Below, in pieces: positions 23,409-33,523 of a stretch of 37,736 bases of DNA; the stretch's first letter is position 1, and each line of letters begins with the position of its first letter. The stretch is from Deltaproteobacteria bacterium. GTDB taxonomy: Bacteria; Desulfobacterota; Binatia; UBA9968. Where the stretch lies: the NCBI GenBank assembly GCA_016210115.1, contig JACQUW010000019.1:1-37736 (forward strand), in the 5' to 3' direction. A program made the translations under genes and the position numbers. Below the pieces are notes generated by a model that had not been told where the DNA came from, made no database searches, and worked only from the letters and a program-made list of their open reading frames with translations.

Positions 23409-24198
23409 ATCGGCGATTATTCGAGGCATCGAGAACACAAAAACTCAAGAAGAATTGCGAGATTATATCCTGACGCACGGCTGCTATTCTCGCGAGGAGA
23501 AGTTGGAAATCTATGAGAAGTGGTTTGCCAATGCTCCTCGTTATTCGTTTCGAGCTGTGGATAGAAAATACGGCATTACCAAGAGGCTTTTATGTGACAT
23601 TGGTTGCGCGTATGGCATGAACTTAATCTACTGTGCTCTTCCAGGTTCCTATGGGATTGAAATCGAAGACTATGAAGTTAGATTTGCGCGCAGTCTTGGG
23701 GTAACCGTTCATAAGCGCGACATACTCACTGATGATATTTCCGATTTGCCCAAAGTGGATGTGGTTTGGTGTTGCGCCGTCTTGGAACATGTCGCTTCAC
23801 CCCATATCCTTTTGCGCAAGATGCATATTCTGCTAAGCGCAGACGGGTTGCTAGCGCTTTATGTACCTACGATCCCATTATTCCCTGCCTTAAGATACCT
23901 GCCTCGAGTAGGAGGATATGTTTCCGGCCATAGAGCGACCGACCATGTCAACGCGTTTGTACCATCGACCCTTCGGTGTTTCTGTGAGCGTGCAGGTTTC
24001 AACACTATCGAGATATCACCGTTTTACCCCAGGTTTCTTCGACTGTTTAATCGTGTTCCGGGTGCGAATCGGCTCGTCGATGGCTGTGTGTATATCGGAC
24101 GGAAAATTCAGGATTGGGAGTATCCGGAAAAAGCGACTCGACGGACAGCATTGACTAAAAACGGATTTGTGTCCATAGGCCAAAAATTTAACTATTAA
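23389..24198 (+). CDS. SAM-dependent methyltransferase, glycan locus
   Basis: A 269-residue class I methyltransferase with motif I LLCDIGCAYGMNLIYC (about 67-82), an acidic IEIEDYE after strand two, and the VVWCCAVLEHVASP post-motif typical of Methyltransf_11/23 proteins. It probably methylates a sugar or glycan chain end. It overlaps the preceding GT4 gene by 20 bases. Substrate unknown. Confidence 0.82.
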   Translation: MWQRLYKSAIIRGIENTKTQEELRDYILTHGCYSREEKLEIYEKWFANAPRYSFRAVDRKYGITKRLLCDIGCAYGMNLIYCALPGSYGIEIEDYEVRFARSLGVTVHKRDILTDDISDLPKVDVVWCCAVLEHVASPHILLRKMHILLSADGLLALYVPTIPLFPALRYLPRVGGYVSGHRATDHVNAFVPSTLRCFCERAGFNTIEISPFYPRFLRLFNRVPGANRLVDGCVYIGRKIQDWEYPEKATRRTALTKNGFVSIGQKFNY

Positions 24199-24337
24199 AA
24201 TAGTTTCGAGGTTGTTTTTGCAACTCTCCTACCTTTCGAATGGTTGTCGGCCATCTTCCAAAATCAAACTGCGTCTACTTCACACATAGAGCCAGGGGCG
24301 GCATGATTGCGGAAGATCTGAACAATGAGACTGGCTA

Positions 24338-24943
24338 ATGAGCGCAGACCCGGAACTCATTCTTGAGGTGGTTGAACCCGGTCATGGGATAGCCCTTGAC
24401 TTAGGTGGGCGCAACGGAGAGCTGCGTGCTCCTTTGCGACATCTGGGATACTCGTACGTTAACATGGACATCTGTCCATGTAAAAACGGAGAACCTTCAC
24501 TTATTGGTGATGCTCATTGCCTTCCATTTAGAGACAGAAGCTTCGAATTGGTGCTCAGTAAAGATACACTGGAACATTTTTTAAATCCTTGGACTGTTGT
24601 GCACGAAGTGCATCGTATTCTAAAGGATGGAGGGCAATTCGTCATATGGGTCCCGTTCATGCATCCCTTTCACGGCGATGATTTTTATCGATACAGTCCT
24701 TTGGGGCTCCGGCGTCTGCTTGGCGATTTTGAGATCATCACGTTCGAGAGTCCACTTTGGGCTTTTACCATTGTAGGTTTAGCTGCCGCAGAATTGCTGA
24801 AGCGATTGCGTCTTGGCTTTGCCCAAGGTCCTATAAAGCGGTCCTGCAGTTGGCTGGATCGTTTTTTTACCCGGAGGCAGAGGCATCCTGCAAGTTTTGC
24901 TGCAGCTTATCGGATCGTTGCTTGCAAGAAAAACAGGATATAG
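24338..24943 (+). CDS. SAM-dependent methyltransferase, glycan locus
   Basis: The 201-residue protein has motif I IALDLGGRNGELRAPL (about 18-33), VNMDICP after strand two, and the VLSKDTLEHFLNPWTVVHEV segment of Methyltransf_11 enzymes. A 12-codon ORF at 24303-24338 ends in an overlap with its ATG (TAATG), which may couple translation. There is no strong ribosome-binding site. Likely modifies a sugar residue of the same polymer. Confidence 0.78.
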   Translation: MSADPELILEVVEPGHGIALDLGGRNGELRAPLRHLGYSYVNMDICPCKNGEPSLIGDAHCLPFRDRSFELVLSKDTLEHFLNPWTVVHEVHRILKDGGQFVIWVPFMHPFHGDDFYRYSPLGLRRLLGDFEIITFESPLWAFTIVGLAAAELLKRLRLGFAQGPIKRSCSWLDRFFTRRQRHPASFAAAYRIVACKKNRI

Positions 24944-24978
24944 CAGTAAGAGCGTTTCCACAGTCGCTGTGACATCTT

Positions 24979-26367
24979 ATGGCGGAGACCAATAAGATCG
25001 CGGGCGTCATCAGTGGATTGCCCAAGTTCATCCGGCAGGGGCTACGTAACCGCATGATCAAAGATGCAGGCCACCTGGCGGGCTCGCAATATGTGGCGAC
25101 CGGGTTGAGTTTTTTCACGACTCTCGCCGCCGCCCGTATCTTAGGCTCCGCTACATACGGAATCGCTGCCATGGTGACAGCGTATCCCGTGCTCCTGTGG
25201 TCATTTGCAGCGGTCAAATCTGTCTCAGTAACAACGCGGTACATTGCGGGGTTCCGCGCTACCGGACAAAGTGAACAAATCAGGAGTATCTGCAAGTTAG
25301 GGTATGGCTTGGACCTTCTCGTCTCGGTTATTGCGTTCCTTCTAGTCAGTGCGACCGCCTCGTGGGTTGCGTCCAGTATTATGGGTCTGCCAGAAAACAC
25401 TTGGCTTATGGTCGTTTATGCGGCTTCTTTTCCTTTTTACTCTCTGATTGGTACAAGCACTGCGATCTTCTCGGCCTGGGAAAAGTTCCGCTGGCTGGCG
25501 GTTTTCCAAGTCTTAGATAAGGGAATGACTCTCATTGCCGTCATCGGCCTTTTGTCCTTCGGTTATGGTGTATCGGCTGTGGTTCTGGGCACTGCTGTCG
25601 GAAATATAATTACAGGATTGGCAATGGTGGGTGGGGCTACGTACACGCTTTACCTTGAAGGGATCGGTCCCTGGTGGAAATCCGGGCTTAGTCGCGTGCT
25701 ACCGATGCGTAAGGAACTTTCTGCTTTCTTCGGGTGGAACTACGTCTTAATAACCCTGACTGGATTTGTGGGGCAGCTCCCTTTGATTGTTTTAGGCCAT
25801 CTTCGCGGTCCGGAGGAGGCAGGGTTCTATCGCTTGGCCACGACTCTGGTTGCAACGGGCTCTTTTCTAGAATTTGCGCTTGGGCGAGTAGTTTACCCTG
25901 TTCTCTCTGTTCGCTGGGGTGAAGGTGAGCGGGACGCCCTGATAAGCTTGATCAGACGCTGGACGTTTGGCTGGGGGTTTCCGTTAGGCCTGCTGATACT
26001 GGTCACGATTCCACTTCTTCCGGTTTTTGTGCCGCTGTTCCTAGGTCACGCGTACCGACCTATGGTTTTCGGAACTCAGTTGATGATGCTTGGAGCTGCT
26101 GTGAGCGCCGTCTTTTTCTGGCTGACTGCTTTTTATTATGCGTCAGGACAGTTCGGTTTTTTTACGAAGGCTTATGCTTTTTACACCCTCTTCGTCATCG
26201 GCTTAGCATGGTATGGCGCTCGCAACTGGGGATTCTCAGGGTTGGCTGGGATAATAACAGTTGGCAGAGCACTTTTCGTCCTTTTGATGGTCTCAACGGC
26301 GTCTCGAGTAGAGGCGCAGTCATTCAACGTCGAGAAACAAGTTGTCGGCAACTCGGTAAAAATATAG
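24979..26367 (+). CDS. Wzx-like lipid-linked oligosaccharide flippase
   Basis: The 462-residue protein has about 12-14 hydrophobic helices and the MATE/MVF-like N-terminus of polysaccharide flippases (AGSQYVATGLSFFTTLAAAR ILGSATYGIAAM). Members move undecaprenyl-diphosphate-linked repeat units across the inner membrane. A Wzy-like polymerase is encoded at 33524, so a Wzx/Wzy-dependent pathway is indicated. The start at ATG 24979 gives a cytoplasmic N-terminus of about 35 residues. Confidence 0.88.
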   Translation: MAETNKIAGVISGLPKFIRQGLRNRMIKDAGHLAGSQYVATGLSFFTTLAAARILGSATYGIAAMVTAYPVLLWSFAAVKSVSVTTRYIAGFRATGQSEQIRSICKLGYGLDLLVSVIAFLLVSATASWVASSIMGLPENTWLMVVYAASFPFYSLIGTSTAIFSAWEKFRWLAVFQVLDKGMTLIAVIGLLSFGYGVSAVVLGTAVGNIITGLAMVGGATYTLYLEGIGPWWKSGLSRVLPMRKELSAFFGWNYVLITLTGFVGQLPLIVLGHLRGPEEAGFYRLATTLVATGSFLEFALGRVVYPVLSVRWGEGERDALISLIRRWTFGWGFPLGLLILVTIPLLPVFVPLFLGHAYRPMVFGTQLMMLGAAVSAVFFWLTAFYYASGQFGFFTKAYAFYTLFVIGLAWYGARNWGFSGLAGIITVGRALFVLLMVSTASRVEAQSFNVEKQVVGNSVKI

Positions 26368-26396
26368 AGAAGACCGAGGCTGAGCTATTGAATCGA

Positions 26397-27245
26397 ATGT
26401 TTCTTCGAGTTTTGGGAAAAGTCGCTCGTTTGTCTCGGGGAGTAGGCCTCGGCCGCTTGCTCGCTGGCGGCCGTGACTTTATGGACGCCATATTTATGAA
26501 GATAGGGAGACCCCCCTTGGCGATTGAGCTGAATGGCCTCAAACTGCATGGTTACCTGCGTCATAGAAGTTTTTTGGATGGGATGTCGAACGGTGGATAC
26601 GAACAGTTTACCCAAGAGCTGTACGAGAAAAGCCTGAAGCCCGGAATGATCGTGGTGGATGGGGGAGCGCATGTGGGACTCTATACCCTTTTGGCAGCGC
26701 GAAGAATAGGAATCGATGGCAGGGTCTTTGCCTTCGAACCGGACCCTTACAATTTCGGAGCTTTGGTCTTTAACGTTAATAAGAATCATAGCCGGAATAT
26801 CGTTCCTATTCGAAAGGCGGTTTCTAACACAAATGACGATGCGGTTTTCTACATCAGTGGAGGCACGATCTCTAGTTCTCTGGTCAATCGCAAAAATGCA
26901 GAAGAATGCCGGCAAATGTTAGTCCGGTGTGCGACCCTGGATCATGAGCTTTGCAATGTGGCACTGGATTCCCTGCTTGTAAAGCTAGATATCGAAGGTG
27001 CTGAACCTGTGGCCTTGCAAGGGATGAATAATCTTCTGCAGAAGGTCCGCTCAGCAGTAGTCATCGCGGAGCTCAATCCATCAGCCCTCCGGGACGCAGG
27101 CCTATCCCCGCGAGATATGATCAATGAATTGAAAAGCCATGGCTTTCAGGTCTATTTTATTGATGAGTTGGGTAAGAAACTGATTCCGGTCGCGAGCACG
27201 ACCACTATGCAAAAAGGCAATCTTTATTGTGTGAAAGAGAATTAA
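26397..27245 (+). CDS. FkbM-family methyltransferase
   Basis: I start at ATG 26397 (282 residues); the longer in-frame reading from 26208 overlaps the flippase gene by 160 bases and adds no family sequence. Motif I is MIVVDGGAHVGLYTLLAAR, then VFAFEPDPYNFGALVFNVNKN, and later LVKLDIEGAEPVALQGM, all diagnostic of FkbM O-methyltransferases. In glycan clusters these methylate sugar hydroxyls. It lies 29 bases after the flippase gene. Confidence 0.87.
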   Translation: MFLRVLGKVARLSRGVGLGRLLAGGRDFMDAIFMKIGRPPLAIELNGLKLHGYLRHRSFLDGMSNGGYEQFTQELYEKSLKPGMIVVDGGAHVGLYTLLAARRIGIDGRVFAFEPDPYNFGALVFNVNKNHSRNIVPIRKAVSNTNDDAVFYISGGTISSSLVNRKNAEECRQMLVRCATLDHELCNVALDSLLVKLDIEGAEPVALQGMNNLLQKVRSAVVIAELNPSALRDAGLSPRDMINELKSHGFQVYFIDELGKKLIPVASTTTMQKGNLYCVKEN

Positions 27246-27433
27246 TCCCGAATGAGAAAAGCGATCTGGCGGCAGGCGCATCATACTGTAAGGGCACCCC
27301 GGTACGAAACCAACCCGTAGCTATAATAAATGTCAGTAATGTGAGTTCCTGAGTATTACAGGCACCGCCACCCTTTCTCTAACCTCTGCTGGCTATCAGA
27401 AATCATTTCTTATTTGCTAGTCGGAGGCGACTA

Positions 27434-27439
27434 TATAAT
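27434..27439 (+). promoter_or_regulatory. Perfect TATAAT -10 box before the 27467 GT4 gene
   Basis: TATAAT lies 27 bases before the ATG at 27467, in a 221-base gap with no gene. No good -35 box sits at 16-18 bases (TTGCTA is only 14 away), so an internal promoter of the polysaccharide locus is possible but unproven. Confidence 0.3.
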
Positions 27440-27466
27440 TTCGAAAGCCGAAAACAATAGCAATCA

Positions 27467-28678
27467 ATGAACGTTTTGATGATAGGTTTTGACCAAACGA
27501 CCCTGGCTACAGCGAGGGGAAAACCGGGTGACACGCGGGAGCGGCATATCAGATATGCCGAAGCATTGCGCAAGTATCACCCCAGCGGGCAGATCAGGGT
27601 CCTCTTGAGAGTGCCCGGGTCCTGGTCCTCTCGAGCAGTTGAACTGGGAGAGGGGATTACGGTTCATCCAGTCCCCTGCCAGCGCTGGGCGTTTGCAACG
27701 ACAGCAATGCGGGCAATAAGGCCAGTGGTTACCGGTAAGCATTTCGACCTTGTCACAACGCAAACGCCTTTCGATGACGGTCTGTTGGGGGTATGGCTGA
27801 AACATTCCTTTGGCATCCCGTTGAATGTCCAAATGCGGTCTAGTTTTCTGGATCTGCCCTTTTGGATTCAAGAGCGTCCATTTGCTTACCGCATTTTTAA
27901 CCTCTTAGGTAAATGGGTTGCGCAGCGCGCCGATACGATTCGCACCGTCAGTGAGGGAGAGAAGCATCGCCTTCTAAAAAGGTTTCCGGTGCTCCATGAG
28001 CGGATTTTCACTTTGCATCCACTTGTAAATTTCAAACTGTTCAGTGAGCCACTTACAGAGGAGGAACGATCTCAAGCCCAATCACGGCTGCAACAATATG
28101 GACTGATTGGTAAGCCATTCGTATTGTTTGTGGGGCGGTTCGTTACACAGAAGAACCTTGCAACTCTGTTCCAGGCATTTGCAGTGATCCGTCAACAAAT
28201 ACCAGAGACAGCATTGGTAATGGCCGGGGATGGACCGTTGCGATCAGACTTGGAGCGGCTGACGAGGCGCTTAGATTTGAGCCGAACTGTTGTTTGGCTC
28301 GGTAATTTGTCATTGAATGCGTTGCGAGGCTGGTACGCTCTTGCGAAAGCCACTGTGTTGCCGTCCCTGCATGAAGGATTCGGCAAAGTGATTATGGAAT
28401 CGTACCTGGTGGGTACACCGGTTGTGGTCACTCCTTTTGTCAGTGCGGCCGAGCTTGTGCAAGATGGTAAAACCGGGTTTGTTACACAATCGTTTAACGA
28501 CTGTCACGAGCTTGCGAATAAATTGCGAATCTTGTTGAGTTCTCCGGCGTTGTCGGCGGAAATGGGGAGGAATGGCAAATTATATGCTCAACGGTATTTG
28601 CTCAATGAGGAAGTGTACTTAAAACGATTAATCGAGATCTGGAAGCAGACAGCATCTCGGCGAACCACAAACTATTGA
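27467..28678 (+). CDS. GT4 glycosyltransferase
   Basis: The 403-residue GT-B enzyme has FVLFVGRFVTQKNLATLFQA at the start of the donor domain, MAGDGPLRSDLE, and an E-x7-E motif in LHEGFGKVIMESYLVGTPVV. The N-terminal domain has an unusual MNVLMIGFDQTTLATARGKP opening without the GG loop. It begins a sub-cluster after a 221-base gap. Sugar specificity cannot be read from the sequence. Confidence 0.9.
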   Translation: MNVLMIGFDQTTLATARGKPGDTRERHIRYAEALRKYHPSGQIRVLLRVPGSWSSRAVELGEGITVHPVPCQRWAFATTAMRAIRPVVTGKHFDLVTTQTPFDDGLLGVWLKHSFGIPLNVQMRSSFLDLPFWIQERPFAYRIFNLLGKWVAQRADTIRTVSEGEKHRLLKRFPVLHERIFTLHPLVNFKLFSEPLTEEERSQAQSRLQQYGLIGKPFVLFVGRFVTQKNLATLFQAFAVIRQQIPETALVMAGDGPLRSDLERLTRRLDLSRTVVWLGNLSLNALRGWYALAKATVLPSLHEGFGKVIMESYLVGTPVVVTPFVSAAELVQDGKTGFVTQSFNDCHELANKLRILLSSPALSAEMGRNGKLYAQRYLLNEEVYLKRLIEIWKQTASRRTTNY

Positions 28679-28699
28679 AGCGCGATTGAGGATACTTTT

Positions 28700-29752
28700 A
28701 TGGCTTGGTGGAAATCCGCGGAAATCTGTTCCATTCTTGCATGCCCTGTATGCAGGGGTAGTCTCCAGGTCGAGAGCAACGATGCCGGTCAAGGTATGGT
28801 TGCATGTTTGAATAGCCAATGCGGGGGAGTGTTCCCTATCACAGGCGGTGTGCCGCGCTTTTTGGTAGGAGAAGCCCGGGCCGAGTTTCTGGACCGAACT
28901 GATTTGCCTGCCGGATTTCGGCAACACTTCAGACGAGAGATTGAAGAGATTCAAATGCGGGAGGGGACTCAAAGGCGAACACGAAGGCAGTATTCGCAGA
29001 CTTGGGAGCGAATATATCTTTATAATTACCGAGGCATGCCGTCCAACTCAGGTCGTCTGCTTTCCCTGGGAACATTTCAAGCATTCATCGGGGATGTGCC
29101 TTTTGGAAATGGTGAGTTGATCTTGGACGTCGGTTGCGGTTTGGGGCGATTTGTCGCGTGTTCATCTCATCTAGCGCCGAAAGCCATAATCGTTGGGATG
29201 GATCTGTCATCCGGAGTAGACTATGTTTATCGGGTCGCGCGTCACTTCAATGAGCAAAACTTGGCGCGCTGCCTTGCCGTACAGGCATCAATCTTCGCAC
29301 CGCCTTTTAAACGTGAATTCGACGTTGTCTATTCGTTTGGCGTGCTCCATCATACGCCTGACCCCAAAAAGGCATTCGAGGAATGTTTAAAGCTAACTTC
29401 CAACGGAGGAAAGACCGTAGTTTGGCTCTATGGTAACGACTTTAAAGTCAGCCACCCATGGGTGTGGAACTTGGTTCATCTTGCAAGACAATTTCATAGT
29501 AAGTTACATCCCGACTTGCTCTGGGCTTTCTGTAACTTATATGGGCTTTCTGCTCCTCTTTTAAAATGGCGATATGACTTTTCCATCAGTAAAGCGCGTT
29601 TTTTCTGGTTGGATAATCTTTCCAATCCTTATAATGCTGTTTTTGCCCGCGAAGAGTTGTTGAGCTGGGCGTCGGACTTGCGCCCGTCAGTTGGGTCGTA
29701 TGAAGTCGATAAACTTTTTGGTGGGTGGCGTGTGGCGGCAAAAGTAGAGTGA
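28700..29752 (+). CDS. SAM-dependent methyltransferase with N-terminal Trm112-like zinc ribbon
   Basis: The 350-residue protein begins with a four-cysteine zinc-ribbon (C15-x2-C18 and C36-x4-C41, ending PITGGVPRFL), as in Trm112-like domains fused to glycan methyltransferases. The class I domain follows, with LILDVGCGLGRFVAC at about 140-154 and VYSFGVLHHTPDP. It lies 21 bases after the GT4 gene and 9 before asnB, so it is within an operon. Target presumably a sugar in the polymer. Confidence 0.85.
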   Translation: MAWWKSAEICSILACPVCRGSLQVESNDAGQGMVACLNSQCGGVFPITGGVPRFLVGEARAEFLDRTDLPAGFRQHFRREIEEIQMREGTQRRTRRQYSQTWERIYLYNYRGMPSNSGRLLSLGTFQAFIGDVPFGNGELILDVGCGLGRFVACSSHLAPKAIIVGMDLSSGVDYVYRVARHFNEQNLARCLAVQASIFAPPFKREFDVVYSFGVLHHTPDPKKAFEECLKLTSNGGKTVVWLYGNDFKVSHPWVWNLVHLARQFHSKLHPDLLWAFCNLYGLSAPLLKWRYDFSISKARFFWLDNLSNPYNAVFAREELLSWASDLRPSVGSYEVDKLFGGWRVAAKVE

Positions 29753-29761
29753 AGATAGCCT

Positions 29762-31708
29762 ATGTGTGGAATTGCCGGCATCGCACAGTTTGACGGCGAG
29801 CCCGTTCAGGAGGAGTTGCTGTGGAAGATGTTGAAGTGGTTGGATCACCGGGGTCCTGACGAAGCGGGGGTTTGGCGTGACGGTAATGTCGGTATGGGCA
29901 CTACTCGGCTTTCGATCTTGGATCTTGTCTCAGGAAGACAACCAATCGCTAATGAAGACGAAACAGTCTGGGTATCTTTCAATGGGGAGATTTACAATTT
30001 CCTGGACCTACGCCGGACTTTAGAACAAAAAGGACATCGGTTCCGCACTCGCACCGATACCGAGGTGGTCGTTCATGCTTACGAGGAGTGGAACGAGGAT
30101 TTTATTCGCCGGCTGAAAGGCATGTTTGGCTTTGCCCTGGTGGATTTGCACGCCAAAAGACTTTTCCTGGCGCGAGATATCTCAGGCGAAAAACCGCTTT
30201 TTTATACCCAGCAAGCGCGATTTTTCGCTTTTGCTTCGGAACTAAAGTCATTGCTTCATGAATTGCCTATCTCACGAGAAACAGACCCCTTAGCGATACA
30301 ATCTTTCTTTGCATTTTCACGTCCAGTCGGCGAGCTTTGTGTGTTCCGTGCCATTCGCAAGCTGCTGCCGGCACAAATCCTGCGATTGGATCTGGAGACG
30401 GGCAAAGTATCCATCACGGACTATTGGCATGCTTCAAATGAAAAAGCCGTCTTAACACTTGAGGAAGCAGAGAAGAGGCTATTGCGCCTTCTGGAAGATG
30501 CTGTCGAGCGGTTTCTCATTGCTGACGTGCCCGTCGGGGCGTTCCTGAGCGGGGGCACGGACTCCAGCGCTGTCGTTGCGATGATGCGAGAATGCTTTGA
30601 CCAGCCTGTAAAAACCTTTACTGCTGTATATGACGACCCTCACATCTCGGAGGCGCAGGAGGCACAAAGAGTAGCCGCCGTTCTTGGTACAGATCATCAT
30701 GAGATCCTTATTCGTCCTGACGACGTTTTCAAAGCAATCCCCAAGCTCATATGGCATCTAGAAGAGCCCTTTGCAGATGCATCCTTTATTCCGGCGTATT
30801 TCGTTGCGCAACGAGCCCGTCAATTTGTCAAGGTAGCGCTCACTGGCGACGGAGGAGATGAACTGTTTGGCGGGTATGATTCGTATCTGGCCTGGCGGAT
30901 GTTGGAGATCTACCGTCGCCTCCCGAGACGGATCAGGGCAGCAGGAAAGGGGGCTGTCGACACACTATCCTTACAGTTCCTGACACCCTACCCAAAAATC
31001 TATCACTACTTCAGCGGGCTTAAAAGAGTTCTCGGAGCCACGGACGGAGAGGACGATATCGCGGCATTTCAGGCATTGACTGGAGATACCAGTTTGCCAG
31101 ATTTGATTTCTGGAGAGGCATTGCAGCGTTTGTTGAAGCTGCGTCGGGCATCTCTCAACGGCTATGAAGGGGAGAATGCTTTAGATCGGATTCTCTTTTT
31201 TCAGTTTCGGGGCCTGCTGCCTGAATTATTTTTCACCAAGGTGGACCGTATGAGTATGGCAAACTCGCTAGAGTGTCGCTCTCCTTTGGTCTACCGCGAT
31301 GTCATGGAGTTTGCCTTGCGTCTGCCGGTAGCGCTCAAAATCAGGGGCACCAGACGGAAATACTTGCTGAAGCGGGTTTTTGAGAAATTCTTACCGAGAG
31401 ATATTCTTTATCGCCCAAAGAAAGGCTTCACGATACCTTTTTATCGATGGCTACGCGAAGAGGCAAACTTACGAAAGCTGGTGGAAACCTACGCCTTGGG
31501 TCAACGCGCAAGTTTTCTTGCCGATTTGGGAGGTGTAAATCACTGCTACCTTCGAGAAGTAACTCAGGCATACCTCGCACGTAAGCACAATCACTGGGTT
31601 TTACCTTGGAAGGCAGTCTGCTTTGGGATTTGGCTAGACACTTTTGTCGAGAGAAGCGGCAGGACACCCCTTGAAGATCTTACCTCTAATGGCCTCTTGA
31701 ATGGGTGA
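29762..31708 (+). CDS. asnB: Glutamine-hydrolysing asparagine synthase (AsnB-like), glycan-associated
   Basis: The 648-residue protein has Cys2 as the class II amidotransferase nucleophile (MCGIAGIAQF), the glutaminase signature VSFNGEIYNF, and the ATP pyrophosphatase P-loop SGGTDSS (263-269). The C-terminal segment FFTKVDRMSMANSLECRSPL is typical. The family makes Asn from Asp with Gln and ATP; paralogues inside polysaccharide loci are thought to amidate uronic acids or attach amino groups, which would fit the UDP-GlcA epimerase at 4785. It lies six bases before the next gene. Confidence 0.92.
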   Translation: MCGIAGIAQFDGEPVQEELLWKMLKWLDHRGPDEAGVWRDGNVGMGTTRLSILDLVSGRQPIANEDETVWVSFNGEIYNFLDLRRTLEQKGHRFRTRTDTEVVVHAYEEWNEDFIRRLKGMFGFALVDLHAKRLFLARDISGEKPLFYTQQARFFAFASELKSLLHELPISRETDPLAIQSFFAFSRPVGELCVFRAIRKLLPAQILRLDLETGKVSITDYWHASNEKAVLTLEEAEKRLLRLLEDAVERFLIADVPVGAFLSGGTDSSAVVAMMRECFDQPVKTFTAVYDDPHISEAQEAQRVAAVLGTDHHEILIRPDDVFKAIPKLIWHLEEPFADASFIPAYFVAQRARQFVKVALTGDGGDELFGGYDSYLAWRMLEIYRRLPRRIRAAGKGAVDTLSLQFLTPYPKIYHYFSGLKRVLGATDGEDDIAAFQALTGDTSLPDLISGEALQRLLKLRRASLNGYEGENALDRILFFQFRGLLPELFFTKVDRMSMANSLECRSPLVYRDVMEFALRLPVALKIRGTRRKYLLKRVFEKFLPRDILYRPKKGFTIPFYRWLREEANLRKLVETYALGQRASFLADLGGVNHCYLREVTQAYLARKHNHWVLPWKAVCFGIWLDTFVERSGRTPLEDLTSNGLLNG

Positions 31709-31714
31709 GCGTTA

Positions 31715-32788
31715 ATGCGCCTCTTGATATTCAATATGGCTATGGATTTAGATGATCCATTGCTGGAATTCGCCGTTTCTTGGGTCAACGCACTGGCACG
31801 GCGAGTAGCCTTTGTTCACGTCATCACCATGCGAACGGGTCGCGTGATTGTGCCTGGAAATGTGAGGATTTATTCCGTAGGCAAAGAGAAAGGCTACAGC
31901 GAGCCGCGGCGGGCGGTGGAGTTTTATAAGCATCTGCTCCGTATCGTGCGCCAAGAGCGGATTGATATCTGCTTTTCGCACATGATTCCTATCTTTACGG
32001 TATTGGCAGCGCCGTTGCTGAGGCGTAAGGGTATCCCTATTGTTACATGGTACGCGCATCCGAGCGTGACTCCTCTCTTGAAGTTGGCACACCACTTTTC
32101 GGCTCGCATCGTCACCAGCCTCCCAACATCTTATCCTTATAAAGTAGACAAAGTACAAGCAATCGGCCAAGGCGTCGATACGGACCTGTTCTCGCCTAGC
32201 GGCAACATTTCACCAGAGGATCCTCCAACGATCCTCTGTGTGGGCCGGCTTTCGGCAGTCAAAGATCATTCCACACTTCTTGAGGCAGTCTCCTTGGTTC
32301 AAAAGAGTTTTGCGCGGCCTTTTCGGGTGGTGATCATAGGAGGTCCTCTGACTCCTCAAGATCAGGCCTATGCCCGGCTGCTTCAGCAAAAGCTTACCGA
32401 ACTTAACATTCAGGATAAAGTCCGCTTTGAGCCTGCGGTTCCAATGGTGCATCTGCCTAACTGGTATCGCCGCTGCGCGGTTCATGTCAATCTTACGCCC
32501 ACCGGTTTCGGAGACAAGGTTGCCTGGGAGGCAATGGCGTGTGAAACACCTTGCGTAGTTGCCAACCAGGGATTTGTAGAGACCTTGGGCCCCTGGGCAA
32601 GCCGTCTGCTGTTCAGGCATAAGGACGCCGAAGACTTGGCTGAACGACTTCGTTGGGCTCTCTCATTGAATCAAGCGGAAAGAAAAGAGCTGGGCGCTTA
32701 TCTGCGACAGCAGGTCGTGCGCTTGCATAATCTAGAGCGACTGGCCGAGCAATTGGTTGGCGTTTTTCAGGAGGCGCGAAATTGTTGA
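31715..32788 (+). CDS. GT4 glycosyltransferase
   Basis: The 357-residue GT-B protein has TILCVGRLSAVKDHSTLLEA opening the donor domain and a variant C-terminal signature, TPTGFGDKVAWEAMACETPCVV, in which the usual first Glu of E-x7-E is replaced in the GFGDKVAWE context; the second Glu is present. That variation occurs in active relatives, so inactivity cannot be assumed. It overlaps the following methyltransferase start by seven bases. Confidence 0.85.
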   Translation: MRLLIFNMAMDLDDPLLEFAVSWVNALARRVAFVHVITMRTGRVIVPGNVRIYSVGKEKGYSEPRRAVEFYKHLLRIVRQERIDICFSHMIPIFTVLAAPLLRRKGIPIVTWYAHPSVTPLLKLAHHFSARIVTSLPTSYPYKVDKVQAIGQGVDTDLFSPSGNISPEDPPTILCVGRLSAVKDHSTLLEAVSLVQKSFARPFRVVIIGGPLTPQDQAYARLLQQKLTELNIQDKVRFEPAVPMVHLPNWYRRCAVHVNLTPTGFGDKVAWEAMACETPCVVANQGFVETLGPWASRLLFRHKDAEDLAERLRWALSLNQAERKELGAYLRQQVVRLHNLERLAEQLVGVFQEARNC

Positions 32789-33426
32789 GATATGCGGTGT
32801 TTCGCGGCCGAGAGGATAAGCTCTTCGAAGCTGCCCGTCTGTTTGATTCGTACCTAAAGGGAGACGTTCTGGACGTAGGTTGCGATGCCAAACACCTGTC
32901 TGAGAAGATTCAAGGACGGTATGTGGGCATAGATGTCGGCGGAGCGGCAGATATTCGAGTGAATCTTGAGGCGGGGCTTCCATTCCATGACAAAAGCTTT
33001 GATGCGGTCGTTGCCTTTGATGTCTTAGAGCATTGCGAACGTATTCATTTTGTCTTTGATGAGCTATGCCGAGTGAGCCGATGTCATATTATCATCGGAC
33101 TTCCGAATATGTACGAGTGGCATTTCAGGCTAGTGTTCTTGTTGGGTAAGGGGCTAGGAGGAAAATACGGCCTGCCTCCTGAAGTCCCGGCAGATCGTCA
33201 TCGATGGCTGTTCAAATTAAATGACGCAAGAAGGTTTGTCAGAGAACGGGGGGCCAAGCAAGGATTTTCTGTATCAGAAGAGGCTCTTGGCTTTTATAAA
33301 TATCAACGGTTTGTACCCAAATTTATAACACTGCTTGGGAGGCTGCTGAAACCCCATGCGGCCTCTCTCTTCGCATACCACTATTGGGCAGTGATGACGT
33401 GTGAAGACAATGCTCTCAGAAGTTGA
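32782..33426 (+). CDS. SAM-dependent methyltransferase, glycan locus
   Basis: The start is a TTG at 32782, seven bases after a perfect AGGAGG (32769-32774) inside the preceding gene. The 214-residue protein has DVLDVGCDAKHLSEKI (motif I), YVGIDVGG and FDAVVAFDVLEHCERI, marking a small Methyltransf_11 enzyme. The overlap with the GT4 gene implies translational coupling. Substrate unknown. Confidence 0.82.
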   Translation: MLRYAVFRGREDKLFEAARLFDSYLKGDVLDVGCDAKHLSEKIQGRYVGIDVGGAADIRVNLEAGLPFHDKSFDAVVAFDVLEHCERIHFVFDELCRVSRCHIIIGLPNMYEWHFRLVFLLGKGLGGKYGLPPEVPADRHRWLFKLNDARRFVRERGAKQGFSVSEEALGFYKYQRFVPKFITLLGRLLKPHAASLFAYHYWAVMTCEDNALRS

Positions 33427-33523
33427 TGGAGCCCTTTTCATGTCGCCTCTTGAGCACATTTCCGCGGGCGTTGCCGTTGTGGTGCTCGATGGGATTCGGA
33501 AGTTAAGCTAAGGGCCGACTACT